From Chryseobacterium formosense (GTDB lineage Bacteria; Bacteroidota; Bacteroidia; Flavobacteriales; Weeksellaceae), in NCBI RefSeq assembly GCF_900116415.1, contig NZ_FPAP01000003.1:1-64000 (forward strand): 64,000 nucleotides of DNA. Direction: 5' to 3'. The notes under the pieces are model-generated. The model was not told the DNA's origin. It made no database searches and saw only the letters and a program-made list of their open reading frames with translations. Shown here piece by piece: positions 55,336 to 64,000 of the stretch. How positions within the stretch are numbered: position 1 is the stretch's first letter; each line of letters begins with the position of its first letter. The position numbers and the translations under genes are program-made.

Positions 55336-56811
55336 TTAATTTAAAGGTAAAGTGAAATAAAATGTAGAACCTTCATCTACAATACTGGAAACACCGATGC
55401 TTCCGTGATGCTGCTTAATGATTTCTGAACAGATGTACAAGCCGATCCCCATTCCCTGAAACTGCAGTGAAGATTCTTCTACACGATAAAATTTATGAAA
55501 AACCGACTCCTGTTTGTAATCCGGAATGCCAATTCCGAAATCGGTAACATTTACTTTTACTTCCTGCTCTTCTTCATCTACAAAAGTTGTGACAATCACC
55601 TGATTGTTCTGTGGTGAATATTTAATGGCATTCGTTAAAAAATTAATCAAAACCTGCTCGATACGGATTTCATCAAAAGGAATCAAAATTTCCGGAATAA
55701 ATCCATGACGATCTATTTTCACGGTATTTTCGCCATGAGTCTGAAGAATGGTATCAATTGCGTTTTTAATTGTATTCTCAAGATTTGCAGGTTTTTTGTT
55801 GATCTTAAGCTTTCCGTTTTCGATTTTTGAAACATCAAGCAAATCAGTGATCAATGTATTCAGCTTTTCGATCTGATCATGTACTTTCACCATGAATCCT
55901 GCTTCAGCACTCTCCTTTTCAAGCTTCAGTTTACGGTCTAAAAGCTGAACATAAGCTTTAATACTCGTTAAGGGAGTTTTCAGCTCATGACTGGCAATAC
56001 TTAGAAATTCGTCTTTTTCTTTTTCTACTTTTTTCTGATCATCAATGTCGGTAAATGTTCCCACCCAGTTTTTTATCCCAATTTCATCACGAACCGGTGT
56101 TACACGAAGAAGATGGTATCTGAAGTCACCGGATTTCCTGTTCTTTATTCTGACTTCCATTTCCAAAGCTTTACCTTTCTTTTTACAGCGGGCAAATTCT
56201 TCAGCAATATCAAAATCATCGGAATGGGTTTCCGGAAAAAGTGTATCTGAAACAGAATATTCATACCATTTCCCGTTTACAAAGTCTACAATTCCGTCCT
56301 GGTTTAGGGTAAATGCAATTTGAGGTAAAGACTCGAGCATCAGATGAAAATGATCAATCTGAGATTTCATCGTTACCTGAGATTCTCTTCTGCCTTTTAC
56401 TTCAAGCTCAAGACTTTGCTGGGTTTTCTTCATAGCTATGCTCTGCTCCTGAAGATTGTAAAATGTTTTTACTTTCAGCAAAAGAATTTCGGGATCTACG
56501 GGTTTAGTCACATAATCCTTTCCTCCGGAAGCGTAGCCTTTGGTAATGAATTTTTTTTCTGTATTTACTGCAGACAAAAATATAATCGGGATTTCTTTTG
56601 TTTTGCTGTATCCTGCAAGAGTTTCTGCCACTTCGAACCCGTCCATCTCCGGCATTTGTACGTCTAAAATAATCAGTGCATAATCATTTTTTAAAGCTTT
56701 TCCTAATGCTTCCCTTCCTGACTCTGCGGTATCTACCTGAAAATCTTTAGATTCTAAAAGTTTTTTAAGTGAAAAGAGATTATTTTGGTTATCATCAACG
56801 ATTAAAATCAT
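55336..56811 (-). CDS. REC-PAS histidine kinase (491 aa)
   Basis: N-terminal receiver (MILIVDDNQNNLFSLKKLLE, phospho-Asp50, YVTKPVDPEIL), coiled linker, PAS/PAC (about 155-260, VTPVRDEIGIKNWVGTFTDI), HisKA with His275 (SIASHELKTPLTSIKAYVQL) and HATPase (NFLTNAIKYSP, DFGIGIPDYK, GMGIGLYICSE). First gene of the signalling operon, 4 bases ahead of the hybrid kinase gene. It could be phosphorylated at its receiver by that kinase and in turn regulate it. Confidence 0.92.
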   Translation of the reverse strand: MILIVDDNQNNLFSLKKLLESKDFQVDTAESGREALGKALKNDYALIILDVQMPEMDGFEVAETLAGYSKTKEIPIIFLSAVNTEKKFITKGYASGGKDYVTKPVDPEILLLKVKTFYNLQEQSIAMKKTQQSLELEVKGRRESQVTMKSQIDHFHLMLESLPQIAFTLNQDGIVDFVNGKWYEYSVSDTLFPETHSDDFDIAEEFARCKKKGKALEMEVRIKNRKSGDFRYHLLRVTPVRDEIGIKNWVGTFTDIDDQKKVEKEKDEFLSIASHELKTPLTSIKAYVQLLDRKLKLEKESAEAGFMVKVHDQIEKLNTLITDLLDVSKIENGKLKINKKPANLENTIKNAIDTILQTHGENTVKIDRHGFIPEILIPFDEIRIEQVLINFLTNAIKYSPQNNQVIVTTFVDEEEQEVKVNVTDFGIGIPDYKQESVFHKFYRVEESSLQFQGMGIGLYICSEIIKQHHGSIGVSSIVDEGSTFYFTLPLN

Positions 56812-57570
56812 GTCAATATAAAATCAATAATTTATAATAATTTAGGTTGTTTCAAAAATACTCACAATAATTCGATAAACAGTTATTTTTAAACCATTTT
56901 TATCATAATTGTAATTATTAATAACATATTTAAAAATTCACCTGAAAATATTTAAATAATCACAATCAGTAGAACAGTTTATTGAAGCAACAAGAATCTG
57001 AAGCCAGTTTCCTAAGCAACATCGAGATCACTTCATTGAGGAATATAGGATTACATTACCATTAAAGTAAATATTGCAACCACCCTAAAACAGTAAAAAA
57101 AACGATTATCGTTCATTTTTGTTTAAATTATTCTTCTTAACACAGAAAGCGATTTTTTGTTCTGCGATGGCAATAATAATGCCATTTGAATTTTATTGAA
57201 TATGATTTATTTTGGATATTAAGTAAATTCACAAATTTTACACAAATTACAACCATATTTCTTTATTAATATTTTTTTAATATTTATTAAAATTTAATTA
57301 AATCGATTATTTACCTGTTTTACAATAATTTAAATGCTATTTAGAGTTAAAATTTATGAATTCTTACCTATAATTTGTAAAAATTTCTACTTGTGCATTG
57401 CAAGACTGATTAAACAATATTAAATTTGTAAAACAAAAATTGCCTTAAACGGTAAAAAATACTAATAAAGCTTTTATTAATATTAATACTTTACACAAAA
57501 CACAATTAAATAGAGAAGAAATTTCTAAGAACTAATTATAACCAAATCAATTGTTTAAGAAATAGATTAT
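56812..57570. other. Long AT-rich intergenic region
   Basis: About 760 bases with no credible frame, RNA gene or strong terminator. It should contain the divergent promoters of the signalling operon and the 146-aa membrane protein. A leader of extremely low GC precedes the latter. Confidence 0.45.
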
Positions 57571-58011
57571 ATGAAGATTTCTAATTACAGGCTAACAAAA
57601 GGAATTGCTTACATTTTATTGGCATCCATTATAGCATCTGTCTGTATCATTGTGATATCGAAAGAAATGATTGTTGACATCACCTTTTCAGTATTATGTC
57701 TTTTTTTTGTTATTATGCTCTTTCGTCTTCAATGCGTTGTTTTTGAGAATTCCGGTAACTGTATAACTTTTAGAAAGCACCATCCTTTTACTATGAAAAA
57801 ATTCATTCCGCCATTTATAGAATTGCCGGAATCAAGCATTAAAGATTATAGTTTCCGTAACGGCTTGGGAGTTTCACATTTGACACTTAAGGTTAATTCT
57901 AAAAGGAAAAAAAATATGGTTGTAAAGCTATTTTTATTAGGTTTTACCAGTTCGCAAAACAAGAAGATCGTTTCGTCACTTCAATTTATAAGACTTAATA
58001 ACAGCAATTAA
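57571..58011 (+). CDS. Hypothetical membrane protein (146 aa)
   Basis: Two N-terminal transmembrane helices (GIAYILLASIIASVCIIVIS and ITFSVLCLFFVIMLFRLQCV), then a cytoplasmic beta-rich region (FIELPESSIKDYSFRNGLGV, LTLKVNSKRKKNMVVKLFLL) that could be a small PH-like domain. No family recognised. A terminator at 58040 closes the transcript. Confidence 0.65.
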   Translation: MKISNYRLTKGIAYILLASIIASVCIIVISKEMIVDITFSVLCLFFVIMLFRLQCVVFENSGNCITFRKHHPFTMKKFIPPFIELPESSIKDYSFRNGLGVSHLTLKVNSKRKKNMVVKLFLLGFTSSQNKKIVSSLQFIRLNNSN

Positions 58012-58039
58012 ATAAATTTATTTTTTGCTTAAAAATATT

Positions 58040-58069
58040 GTCTTCGGTTATATGCCGAAGACTTTTTTG
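58040..58069 (+). terminator. Terminator after the 146-aa membrane protein
   Basis: GTCTTCGG (58040-58047) pairs with CCGAAGAC (58055-58062), followed by TTTTTT on the plus strand. Confidence 0.85.
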
Positions 58070-58088
58070 TTTTGGCCTAAACCGAAAT

Positions 58089-58163
58089 AAAAAAATCCCC
58101 GAATAACGGGGATAAAACTAATAACCATGAAAACTCAAATTACCATGAGTAAAAATAGTTATT
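58089..58163 (-). ncRNA. Candidate structured small RNA ending in a terminator
   Basis: On the minus strand an outer stem (58120-58125 with 58158-58163, GTTATT/AATAAC) encloses an inner stem (58133-58137 with 58146-58150, ACTCA/TGAGT). A separate hairpin follows, ATCCCCG-TTATT-CGGGGAT (58095-58113), with seven Ts. No gene on that strand explains this terminator. The repeated TCATGGT element, once in each loop region, is notable. It may correspond to a Bacteroidota intergenic RNA motif such as Flavo-1, but I cannot verify that. Confidence 0.45.
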
Positions 58164-58615
<452 letters not shown>

Positions 58616-58622
58616 GATTTAT

Positions 58623-58659
58623 AAAAAACAGCTGAGCGAATTTGTTTCAGCTGTTTTTT
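58623..58659 (+). terminator. Terminator after the 56-aa membrane protein
   Basis: A 13-base stem AAAAAACAGCTGA (58623-58635) with TCAGCTGTTTTTT (58647-58659), continuing into T-rich DNA. Confidence 0.8.
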
Positions 58660-58711
58660 TTATGAAGAATTTCTGAAATCATTACTGAATATTTCAGCTA
58701 AAATTAAATAC

Positions 58712-58742
58712 AAAAAAGAGAGTTCAAACAAACTCTCTTTTT
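58712..58742. terminator. Terminator near the 3' end of the 71-aa gene (minus strand)
   Basis: Stem AAAAAGAGAGTT/AACTCTCTTTTT with loop CAAACA. A and T tracts on both sides permit termination from either strand. It most likely serves the minus-strand 71-aa gene ending at 58770. Confidence 0.7.
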
Positions 58743-58769
58743 ATATAGTAACAGCTTAGTGTAATAGAT

Positions 58770-58985
58770 CTAAGTTGCATAAACTGCTTTTTGAAAAACG
58801 TTTAATCCTTCCATCTTTCCGTTGTCTGTATTGTATATTACTTCAACACTGAAACATGACACTTCATAGAGAACATATTTTAAAGAATTGAGAACTCTTT
58901 CGTTCATTACCCTGCCTTCATTGATGGCGATGTCTTTTTGTGTCTGATCCGGCAGATTTTTAAAATCGTAGAAAGATATATTCAT
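58770..58985 (-). CDS. Hypothetical protein (71 aa)
   Basis: Starts MNISFYDFKNLPDQTQKDIA and carries a conserved-looking NEGRVMNERVLNSLKYVLYE helix and a beta-rich tail (SFSVEVIYNTDNGKMEG-like). The small alpha/beta pattern resembles stand-alone cytosolic proteins of Bacteroidota. No motif is recognised. A terminator follows. Confidence 0.65.
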   Translation of the reverse strand: MNISFYDFKNLPDQTQKDIAINEGRVMNERVLNSLKYVLYEVSCFSVEVIYNTDNGKMEGLNVFQKAVYAT

Positions 58986-59069
58986 AGCTGTTAATTTTAG
59001 TTTGTTTATATCTTTCTATACAATTCTTTTACCATTTTTTAATTAATATACAAGATGTGGTATATTTTT

Positions 59070-59792
59070 TCAAAGAAGACTATTGAGAACTAGACAGGAT
59101 ATCGCTTCGGTAATATTTTTCACATTCAGCTTTTCAAAAAGTTTTCTTCTGTGCCATTTCACCGTAGCTCCTGTTATGAATAATTTTGCAGCAATTTCTT
59201 CTATCGTATATCCTTGAAGATAGAATCTTACAATATCTGTTTCTCTGGTTGTAAGTTTGATCTTGTCTTGAGCCTGCCATTTATTATTTTCTTTACAAAA
59301 CTTCCACACAATATCAGAAAGTTTTGATGATATGATGATATTTCCAGGAGATTTAGATAATGATACCGAAGCATTACATAAAGACATTTCTATTTTACCA
59401 TCCGGATTTAATGATAATGGAGTTATTTTATGATGATAAAGTATCGTCTTCCCTGATTGGTCAACAACATTAAAATCGTAGCTGACAGAATATTCCAACC
59501 GTCTGTTTACAGGTATTTGTGATAAAAAGTCGGAAAATAAGTGACAGATATTTCGCAGAATTTTATCATTTACAGCTGAGTCTTTCTGAGTTTCATTCTC
59601 TAAAAGGCAATCCTTACAAAGATCATGAGAATTAGAAGTGTTTAATATTTCATTATTGATGATAAAAATATTGCCGCTGGTTAATTGCGTGACAGCCTGA
59701 ACAGTTCTTGTGATGGTATCTGAATCGAGACATTTGAATTCAACAGCTGACGACACGGGTACATCGGCAACAAACGGATAATTGTTTTTCAT
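59070..59792 (-). CDS. LuxR-type (GerE) HTH transcriptional regulator
   Basis: About 240 residues. Start at 59792 (MKNNYPFVADVPVSSAVEF) is preferred to 59852 because the upstream 20 residues look like non-coding leader. The N-terminal ~170 residues appear to be a PAS-like sensor (with NIFIINNEILNTS and a Cys pair in DLCKDCLLE). The C-terminal GerE helix-turn-helix is clear: KLTTRETDIVRFYLQGYTIE, EIAAKLFITGATVKWHRRKL, FEKLNVKNITEAI. There is no receiver domain. It is divergent from the giant PKD-rich gene and could control it. Confidence 0.85.
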   Translation of the reverse strand: MKNNYPFVADVPVSSAVEFKCLDSDTITRTVQAVTQLTSGNIFIINNEILNTSNSHDLCKDCLLENETQKDSAVNDKILRNICHLFSDFLSQIPVNRRLEYSVSYDFNVVDQSGKTILYHHKITPLSLNPDGKIEMSLCNASVSLSKSPGNIIISSKLSDIVWKFCKENNKWQAQDKIKLTTRETDIVRFYLQGYTIEEIAAKLFITGATVKWHRRKLFEKLNVKNITEAISCLVLNSLL

Positions 59793-60091
59793 GTTAATTT
59801 TTATTTCAATGGTGATGGATGTAAAACTAAACAAAAGTGTAGTAAAATTCAAATTATATTGATTTATTTTTAAAAAAAAATTAATATCAAGCCGAAATAC
59901 CTTTTAATAAAAGGAAAAACAAACAAAAAACTGATTTAAAATCCCTTGATTTAGAATAATAATCAATAAAAATGTTAACCTAAATATTCTGATTATGACA
60001 AAATTTCGTAATTGTATTATTTATAATTCTGTTCTCAGATTATAAAGTTTGATGAAGTATTAAAAATCATTACTAATCAAAAAAAATTTAT
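59793..60091. promoter_or_regulatory. Divergent promoter region between the LuxR-type gene and the giant PKD gene
   Basis: About 300 AT-rich bases separate the two divergent starts (59792 and 60092). I see no confident -33/-7 pair and no clear inverted repeat, but both promoters must lie here. Confidence 0.5.
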
Positions 60092-63000
60092 ATGACAAAA
60101 ACTAATCAATCATTCTTTGTGCTACGGAAATTCCTGTATGTATGGCTCTTACTTTTGCCATTATTCATGTTTTCGCAAAGTTCTGGCACGATTATTAAAT
60201 GGGATTTTCAGGTTGGATGCGCTCAAAATCAATCGGAATATGATCCTAAAGAAGATAACGGACAAATGTTTCAGAATATTGAACGTTCTGAATGCATTCG
60301 TGTCTGTGAAGACAAAACAATCACTTATACCATTGAAGGAGCAAATATTAGCAATGTTCAGTGGAATGTTGGTGGCGGCTCGATTCAATCGGTGAGCGGA
60401 GTCGGAAATACTCAGGCTCTGATTCATTGGGGTGCTGCTGGTAACGGATCGATTCAGGTTACGATTACCTATTCAAACGGTACTACAGAAAACCGTACGA
60501 TATGTATTGAGAAAATTAATAAACCTATAGCCAATTTTCAGGCTGCAGGAGGTACAAAGCCAAAAGTATGCAGAAATACCCCTATTTATTTTGATAATAT
60601 ATCTGAGCAAAATGGGGGTAGTGATATTGTATATTATCATTGGGATTTTGGTGACGGCACTTTTTCCAGTGCTTTTGAGCCATCACATACCTTTACAGCA
60701 GCTGGAACATATCCGGTAACGCTTACCGTTACCAATCAATGTAATTGTACTGATACGTACACATTGGAAGTTACAGTACTTAAAGCTGAACCTGTAACCA
60801 TATCTTGTCCTTCTGTAGTTTGTGAAGGAAGTGTTGCAACATATACATCCAGTGATGACTGCGGAGGAAAATGGAATGTAATCGGCGGAACGATTATAAC
60901 AAATAACGGTAATTCGATCGATGTAAAATGGGATCAAGTAGATCCTTCAGAAGGATTCGGGTATGTAATGTATTTATCTAACTGTACATGTCCTGAATGG
61001 GTTACCGTAAAAGTTCCTGTTATTTTATCTAAAGCTAAAATCCAAGGAAAAGAAGCGATTTGTGTAGGTAAACAGGAAAAATATTATTTACCGCAATGGC
61101 CTGCAACAAGCTTCCAATGGAGCGTTACAGGACCAAGTGCACAACTTACTTATAATGAACATAGAAATGAGGTATTTTTAACGGCTAACCAAACCGGAAC
61201 CTATACTTTAATGTGTAACTATACAAATACTCTATTGGGTTGTAAAGGATATGCCGAAATCACCATTAATGTAGACGCTCCGGTGACAATTACCGGTGGT
61301 TCAGATACAATCTGCTCCAATACAACACAGACATTTAATGCAAACCCTGGTGTGAATGTAATTTGGGAGGTTACAAAGGATAATACGGTTATTTATACCT
61401 CTCCTACACCTTCTCCTACTCTTTCAAATTATTTATTTGCGACTCCGGGAACCTATTTCATCACTGCTACAAAACCTGGCGGATGTACCGGAGAGCCGAG
61501 AATCATAAGAGTTGTTCCGACACCACCTGTTCCTAAAGGAGTTATCAACGGTGAAAGAAGAGTTTGTACAGGAGTACCTTATACTTATAGTCTGTCTATC
61601 GTTACTCCGGGCGTAATACCTGTTTGGGAAGTTGTAAACGGAACGATTCAGGGAAGTAATTCGGGACAATCTGTAACGGTTATCTTTAATCCTGGTGCAA
61701 CCAATTTTGCAATATCGGTAAGAAATAAATCTCTCGATCCTGTTGGTTGTTTATCTGATCCTTTAACGCTTTTGATTAAAAAAATCAATCTTACAGCTAA
61801 TATCGTTGCTGCTGCTCCGGGACCATATTGCCCGAGTTCCTCGATGATATTTAAAGCAGATTTCAACGGCGTTGTTCCTGATCAGATTGAATGGTCATTT
61901 GCAAGCCCTAACTTCGGAAGCTTTGTTTCCGGGCAGGGAACGGATCAGATAACAGTGAATTTCAATGAAATTTCAAGCGGAATTAATACGACAGACCTTA
62001 GATTAAAGGTTGTAAAATGTGGCGTAGAATATATCTTTAATTATCCTGTTGAGCTTTATAAGCTTCCGGTAATTAATTTCACAAATATTCAGAACATCTG
62101 TTTAGGTGAATCAGGCTTAAGCTTTACCATCGATCAGGGAGGAATTACCAATGCTACGAATGTAGTATTTACTTTCGCAAACGGATCATCTCATACAGCT
62201 ACATTTGATGCTTCAGGAAACTATAGCTTTATTAACCAAGGCTATATCCAGAACAATACAGGAGCAAACATCAGTCAAACAGTGACCGTTACAATCAACG
62301 GAGCTCATAGCTGTAGCTATAAACCTACTGCAAGTGCCAGTTTTATTGTTTATCCTGAAACAGTAATTACCATCACTCCAGCGGCAAATGTTGAAATTTG
62401 TGATCCTACGAATTATACTCCTTATACACTTTACGCGAATATGTCGACAGGCATTACCCCGTCAACAGTATTTGAGTGGAGAAAAAATAATGTAGTAGTA
62501 CAAACAGGAAGCTTAAATTCTTTCCTCATTCAGGGTACAAATCCTTACGGAACATATTTTGTGAGAGTAAAAGATGCTAATGGATGTTGGGTAAGATCTC
62601 AAACGATAAATGTAACACAGGAGTGTAACGATAATTCTTGTACAATTCCGGAACCTACCATTAATGTTACAGCTAATTGGACAGGATGCAACACTTTATC
62701 AGCACAAGCTTCTTACAGTGTAGTTCCTGATCAGGTGCAATGGTTATCGAACTCTGTTCTTACATTAACTGGCGGACAAGGTACTAATAATGCGCAATTT
62801 ACCACAAATATTGCAGGAGTACATTTAGTAACGGTTCGTATCAGAATAGGTAACTGCTGGTTCAGCAAGACAATCGAAATGATAAAACGTTATCAGCCTA
62901 AATTTAATATCACTCAGACCTGTGGCAGTAATGGTACTTTTAATGTAACATTACACAACAGCTCGACAATTTTTGATATTAATCAGAATGATATTTCATT

Positions 63001-64000
63001 TACATGGGATAACGGAGGACCTTTCTCACAAATAGGCCAGACTGCAAGTTTCAGCAATTTATCTCCGGGAGTACATACCTTCAATTTAACTTTAGCAGGC
63101 GGGAACAATTTGCCGTGTACAATTACGGAAACCTATACAATTGCACCGGCTCCTAACCTGAACTTTACAGGATTACCTGCTTCGGTATGTAAAGGTGAAG
63201 TTGTGCTATTAACCATTCCGAATTATAATTCAAATAATACCTACAAATGGTTCTTTGATAACACATCTTTTGTAGCTTCCGGGCCTACCACTGAAATAAC
63301 ATTTAATACAGGAGGGACAAGTTCAATTTATCTTCAGGCGACAACACCTCAAAACTGTGTCTACACTAGTTTATCACATAATGTACAAGTCGTGCAAGAT
63401 AATTTTGATGGCACCCTTCAGGCATTCAATACCAATGTTTGTGAAGGAAGCTCTGCTAATCCGAGCATTAATTATATGCCAAATTTCGGTTCGGTTACAC
63501 CGACAAGTTATATTTGGATGAATGGTAATCAGCCGGTTGTAGGAGCACCAAATACCAATACATTTACACCAACTGTTTCTGGTAATTACTGGCCAATTCT
63601 GAAAGGTGCAACAGGATGTCAAAGTTATATCATGGCTACACAAGCCGTATCGGTAACAGTAAGACCAAAACCTTATGTAAATATCTCAGGTACAGCAAAT
63701 ATCTGTGCTACTCAGTCTACAACATTATTTGGTATAGTAACAGATAATACACTACAATATCAATGGCTGAAAAATGGCAATGTAGAAGTAAGCTGGACAA
63801 ATACTCCATATCCGATTACACTAAATACAGGTAATCTTCCTGTCGGAACGCATACGTTCAGACTGATGGTAAGACCTGTAGGAGATCCGGGATGTGAGAA
63901 TTATAAAGACTTTACAATTACCGTAAGCAATCCTCCTTCACAAATCGGAGTAAGCTATAATATTGTTGAGTGCCAACCTTACAAAGTTGAACTTACCGCA
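60092..64000 (+). CDS. Giant PKD-domain secreted protein (partial, first 1303 codons)
   Basis: ATG at 60092 starts an uninterrupted frame to the window edge. A Sec signal peptide (KFLYVWLLLLPLFMFSQ, within residues 12-30) precedes a Cys-containing N-terminal region (GCAQNQSEYDPKEDNGQMFQ, RSECIRVCEDKTITYTIEGA), then a PKD domain (YYHWDFGDGTF, HTFTAAGTYPVTLTVTNQ). Repeated Ig/PKD-like modules follow (for example SVVCEGS, WNVIGGTI, KGEVVLLTIP, LSPGVHTFNLTLAGG). Gene size and style fit flavobacterial T9SS adhesins. The C-terminal sorting domain lies beyond the window, so export by T9SS is inferred. Confidence 0.88.
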   Translation, partial: MTKTNQSFFVLRKFLYVWLLLLPLFMFSQSSGTIIKWDFQVGCAQNQSEYDPKEDNGQMFQNIERSECIRVCEDKTITYTIEGANISNVQWNVGGGSIQSVSGVGNTQALIHWGAAGNGSIQVTITYSNGTTENRTICIEKINKPIANFQAAGGTKPKVCRNTPIYFDNISEQNGGSDIVYYHWDFGDGTFSSAFEPSHTFTAAGTYPVTLTVTNQCNCTDTYTLEVTVLKAEPVTISCPSVVCEGSVATYTSSDDCGGKWNVIGGTIITNNGNSIDVKWDQVDPSEGFGYVMYLSNCTCPEWVTVKVPVILSKAKIQGKEAICVGKQEKYYLPQWPATSFQWSVTGPSAQLTYNEHRNEVFLTANQTGTYTLMCNYTNTLLGCKGYAEITINVDAPVTITGGSDTICSNTTQTFNANPGVNVIWEVTKDNTVIYTSPTPSPTLSNYLFATPGTYFITATKPGGCTGEPRIIRVVPTPPVPKGVINGERRVCTGVPYTYSLSIVTPGVIPVWEVVNGTIQGSNSGQSVTVIFNPGATNFAISVRNKSLDPVGCLSDPLTLLIKKINLTANIVAAAPGPYCPSSSMIFKADFNGVVPDQIEWSFASPNFGSFVSGQGTDQITVNFNEISSGINTTDLRLKVVKCGVEYIFNYPVELYKLPVINFTNIQNICLGESGLSFTIDQGGITNATNVVFTFANGSSHTATFDASGNYSFINQGYIQNNTGANISQTVTVTINGAHSCSYKPTASASFIVYPETVITITPAANVEICDPTNYTPYTLYANMSTGITPSTVFEWRKNNVVVQTGSLNSFLIQGTNPYGTYFVRVKDANGCWVRSQTINVTQECNDNSCTIPEPTINVTANWTGCNTLSAQASYSVVPDQVQWLSNSVLTLTGGQGTNNAQFTTNIAGVHLVTVRIRIGNCWFSKTIEMIKRYQPKFNITQTCGSNGTFNVTLHNSSTIFDINQNDISFTWDNGGPFSQIGQTASFSNLSPGVHTFNLTLAGGNNLPCTITETYTIAPAPNLNFTGLPASVCKGEVVLLTIPNYNSNNTYKWFFDNTSFVASGPTTEITFNTGGTSSIYLQATTPQNCVYTSLSHNVQVVQDNFDGTLQAFNTNVCEGSSANPSINYMPNFGSVTPTSYIWMNGNQPVVGAPNTNTFTPTVSGNYWPILKGATGCQSYIMATQAVSVTVRPKPYVNISGTANICATQSTTLFGIVTDNTLQYQWLKNGNVEVSWTNTPYPITLNTGNLPVGTHTFRLMVRPVGDPGCENYKDFTITVSNPPSQIGVSYNIVECQPYKVELTA

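Noticed and set aside
49532..56811. Canonical chemotaxis operon
   Set aside because: CheA, CheW and methyl-accepting receptors are absent, and CheB has no receiver domain, so flagellar-type chemotaxis is not indicated.
60161..61866. Several minus-strand frames inside the giant plus-strand gene
   Set aside because: They are shadows of the single long plus-strand frame, which has a signal peptide and repeated domains.

Overview
The window looks like a chromosomal segment of an AT-rich member of the Bacteroidota, most likely a flavobacterium of the Chryseobacterium group. Support for this comes from type IX secretion (T9SS) sorting signals and SprB repeats, SusB-like GH97, TonB receptor plus DUF4249 pairs, A-rich leaders without clear Shine-Dalgarno sites, and the overall style of the proteins. 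I recognise no rRNA or complete tRNA gene.

Layout. 1-7.3 kb: a partial gene, a multi-PAS sensor kinase, a GH97 glucosidase and small hypotheticals. 7.5-19.6 kb: six collinear minus-strand genes for large uncharacterised proteins without signal peptides (206, 1442, 508, 230, 910 and 666 aa). One is DUF6603-like, one has a phage-tail-collar domain and one has a LamG-like N-terminus. 20-27 kb: a second minus-strand unit with three tandem microcystin-dependent-protein/tail-collar paralogues, a periplasmic-binding-fold protein without a signal peptide, an Fmt-like formyltransferase and a T9SS-exported SprB-repeat protein. These two units are the best candidates for an undescribed system. They look like a surface or particle-type structure built from phage-tail-derived fibre domains, but no tube, sheath, baseplate or ATPase is present, so the function is open.

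27-30.4 kb is a scar: a 5'-truncated outer-membrane transporter pseudogene, two small mobile-element regulator genes, and a candidate tRNA-derived attachment remnant.

30.4-43.4 kb is mostly metabolic or housekeeping: GT32 glycosyltransferase, intracellular GH13 amylase, PAP2 phosphatase, CinA-C, secreted nuclease, Nudix-type regulator, SMR efflux pump, a divergent DsbA-like/HxlR pair, and a TPP-riboswitch-controlled thiamine salvage operon (thiM-thiE-thiD-tenA).

43.5-49.1 kb holds two outer-membrane receptors and a DUF4249 lipoprotein. 49.5-56.8 kb is a six-gene signalling operon (REC-PAS kinase, CHASE3-GAF hybrid kinase with three receiver domains, two single receivers, CheR, CheB) without any chemoreceptor. 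57.5-64 kb has small membrane and hypothetical genes, a candidate structured small RNA, a LuxR-type regulator, and divergently from it the first 1303 codons of a giant PKD-rich secreted protein that runs off the window.
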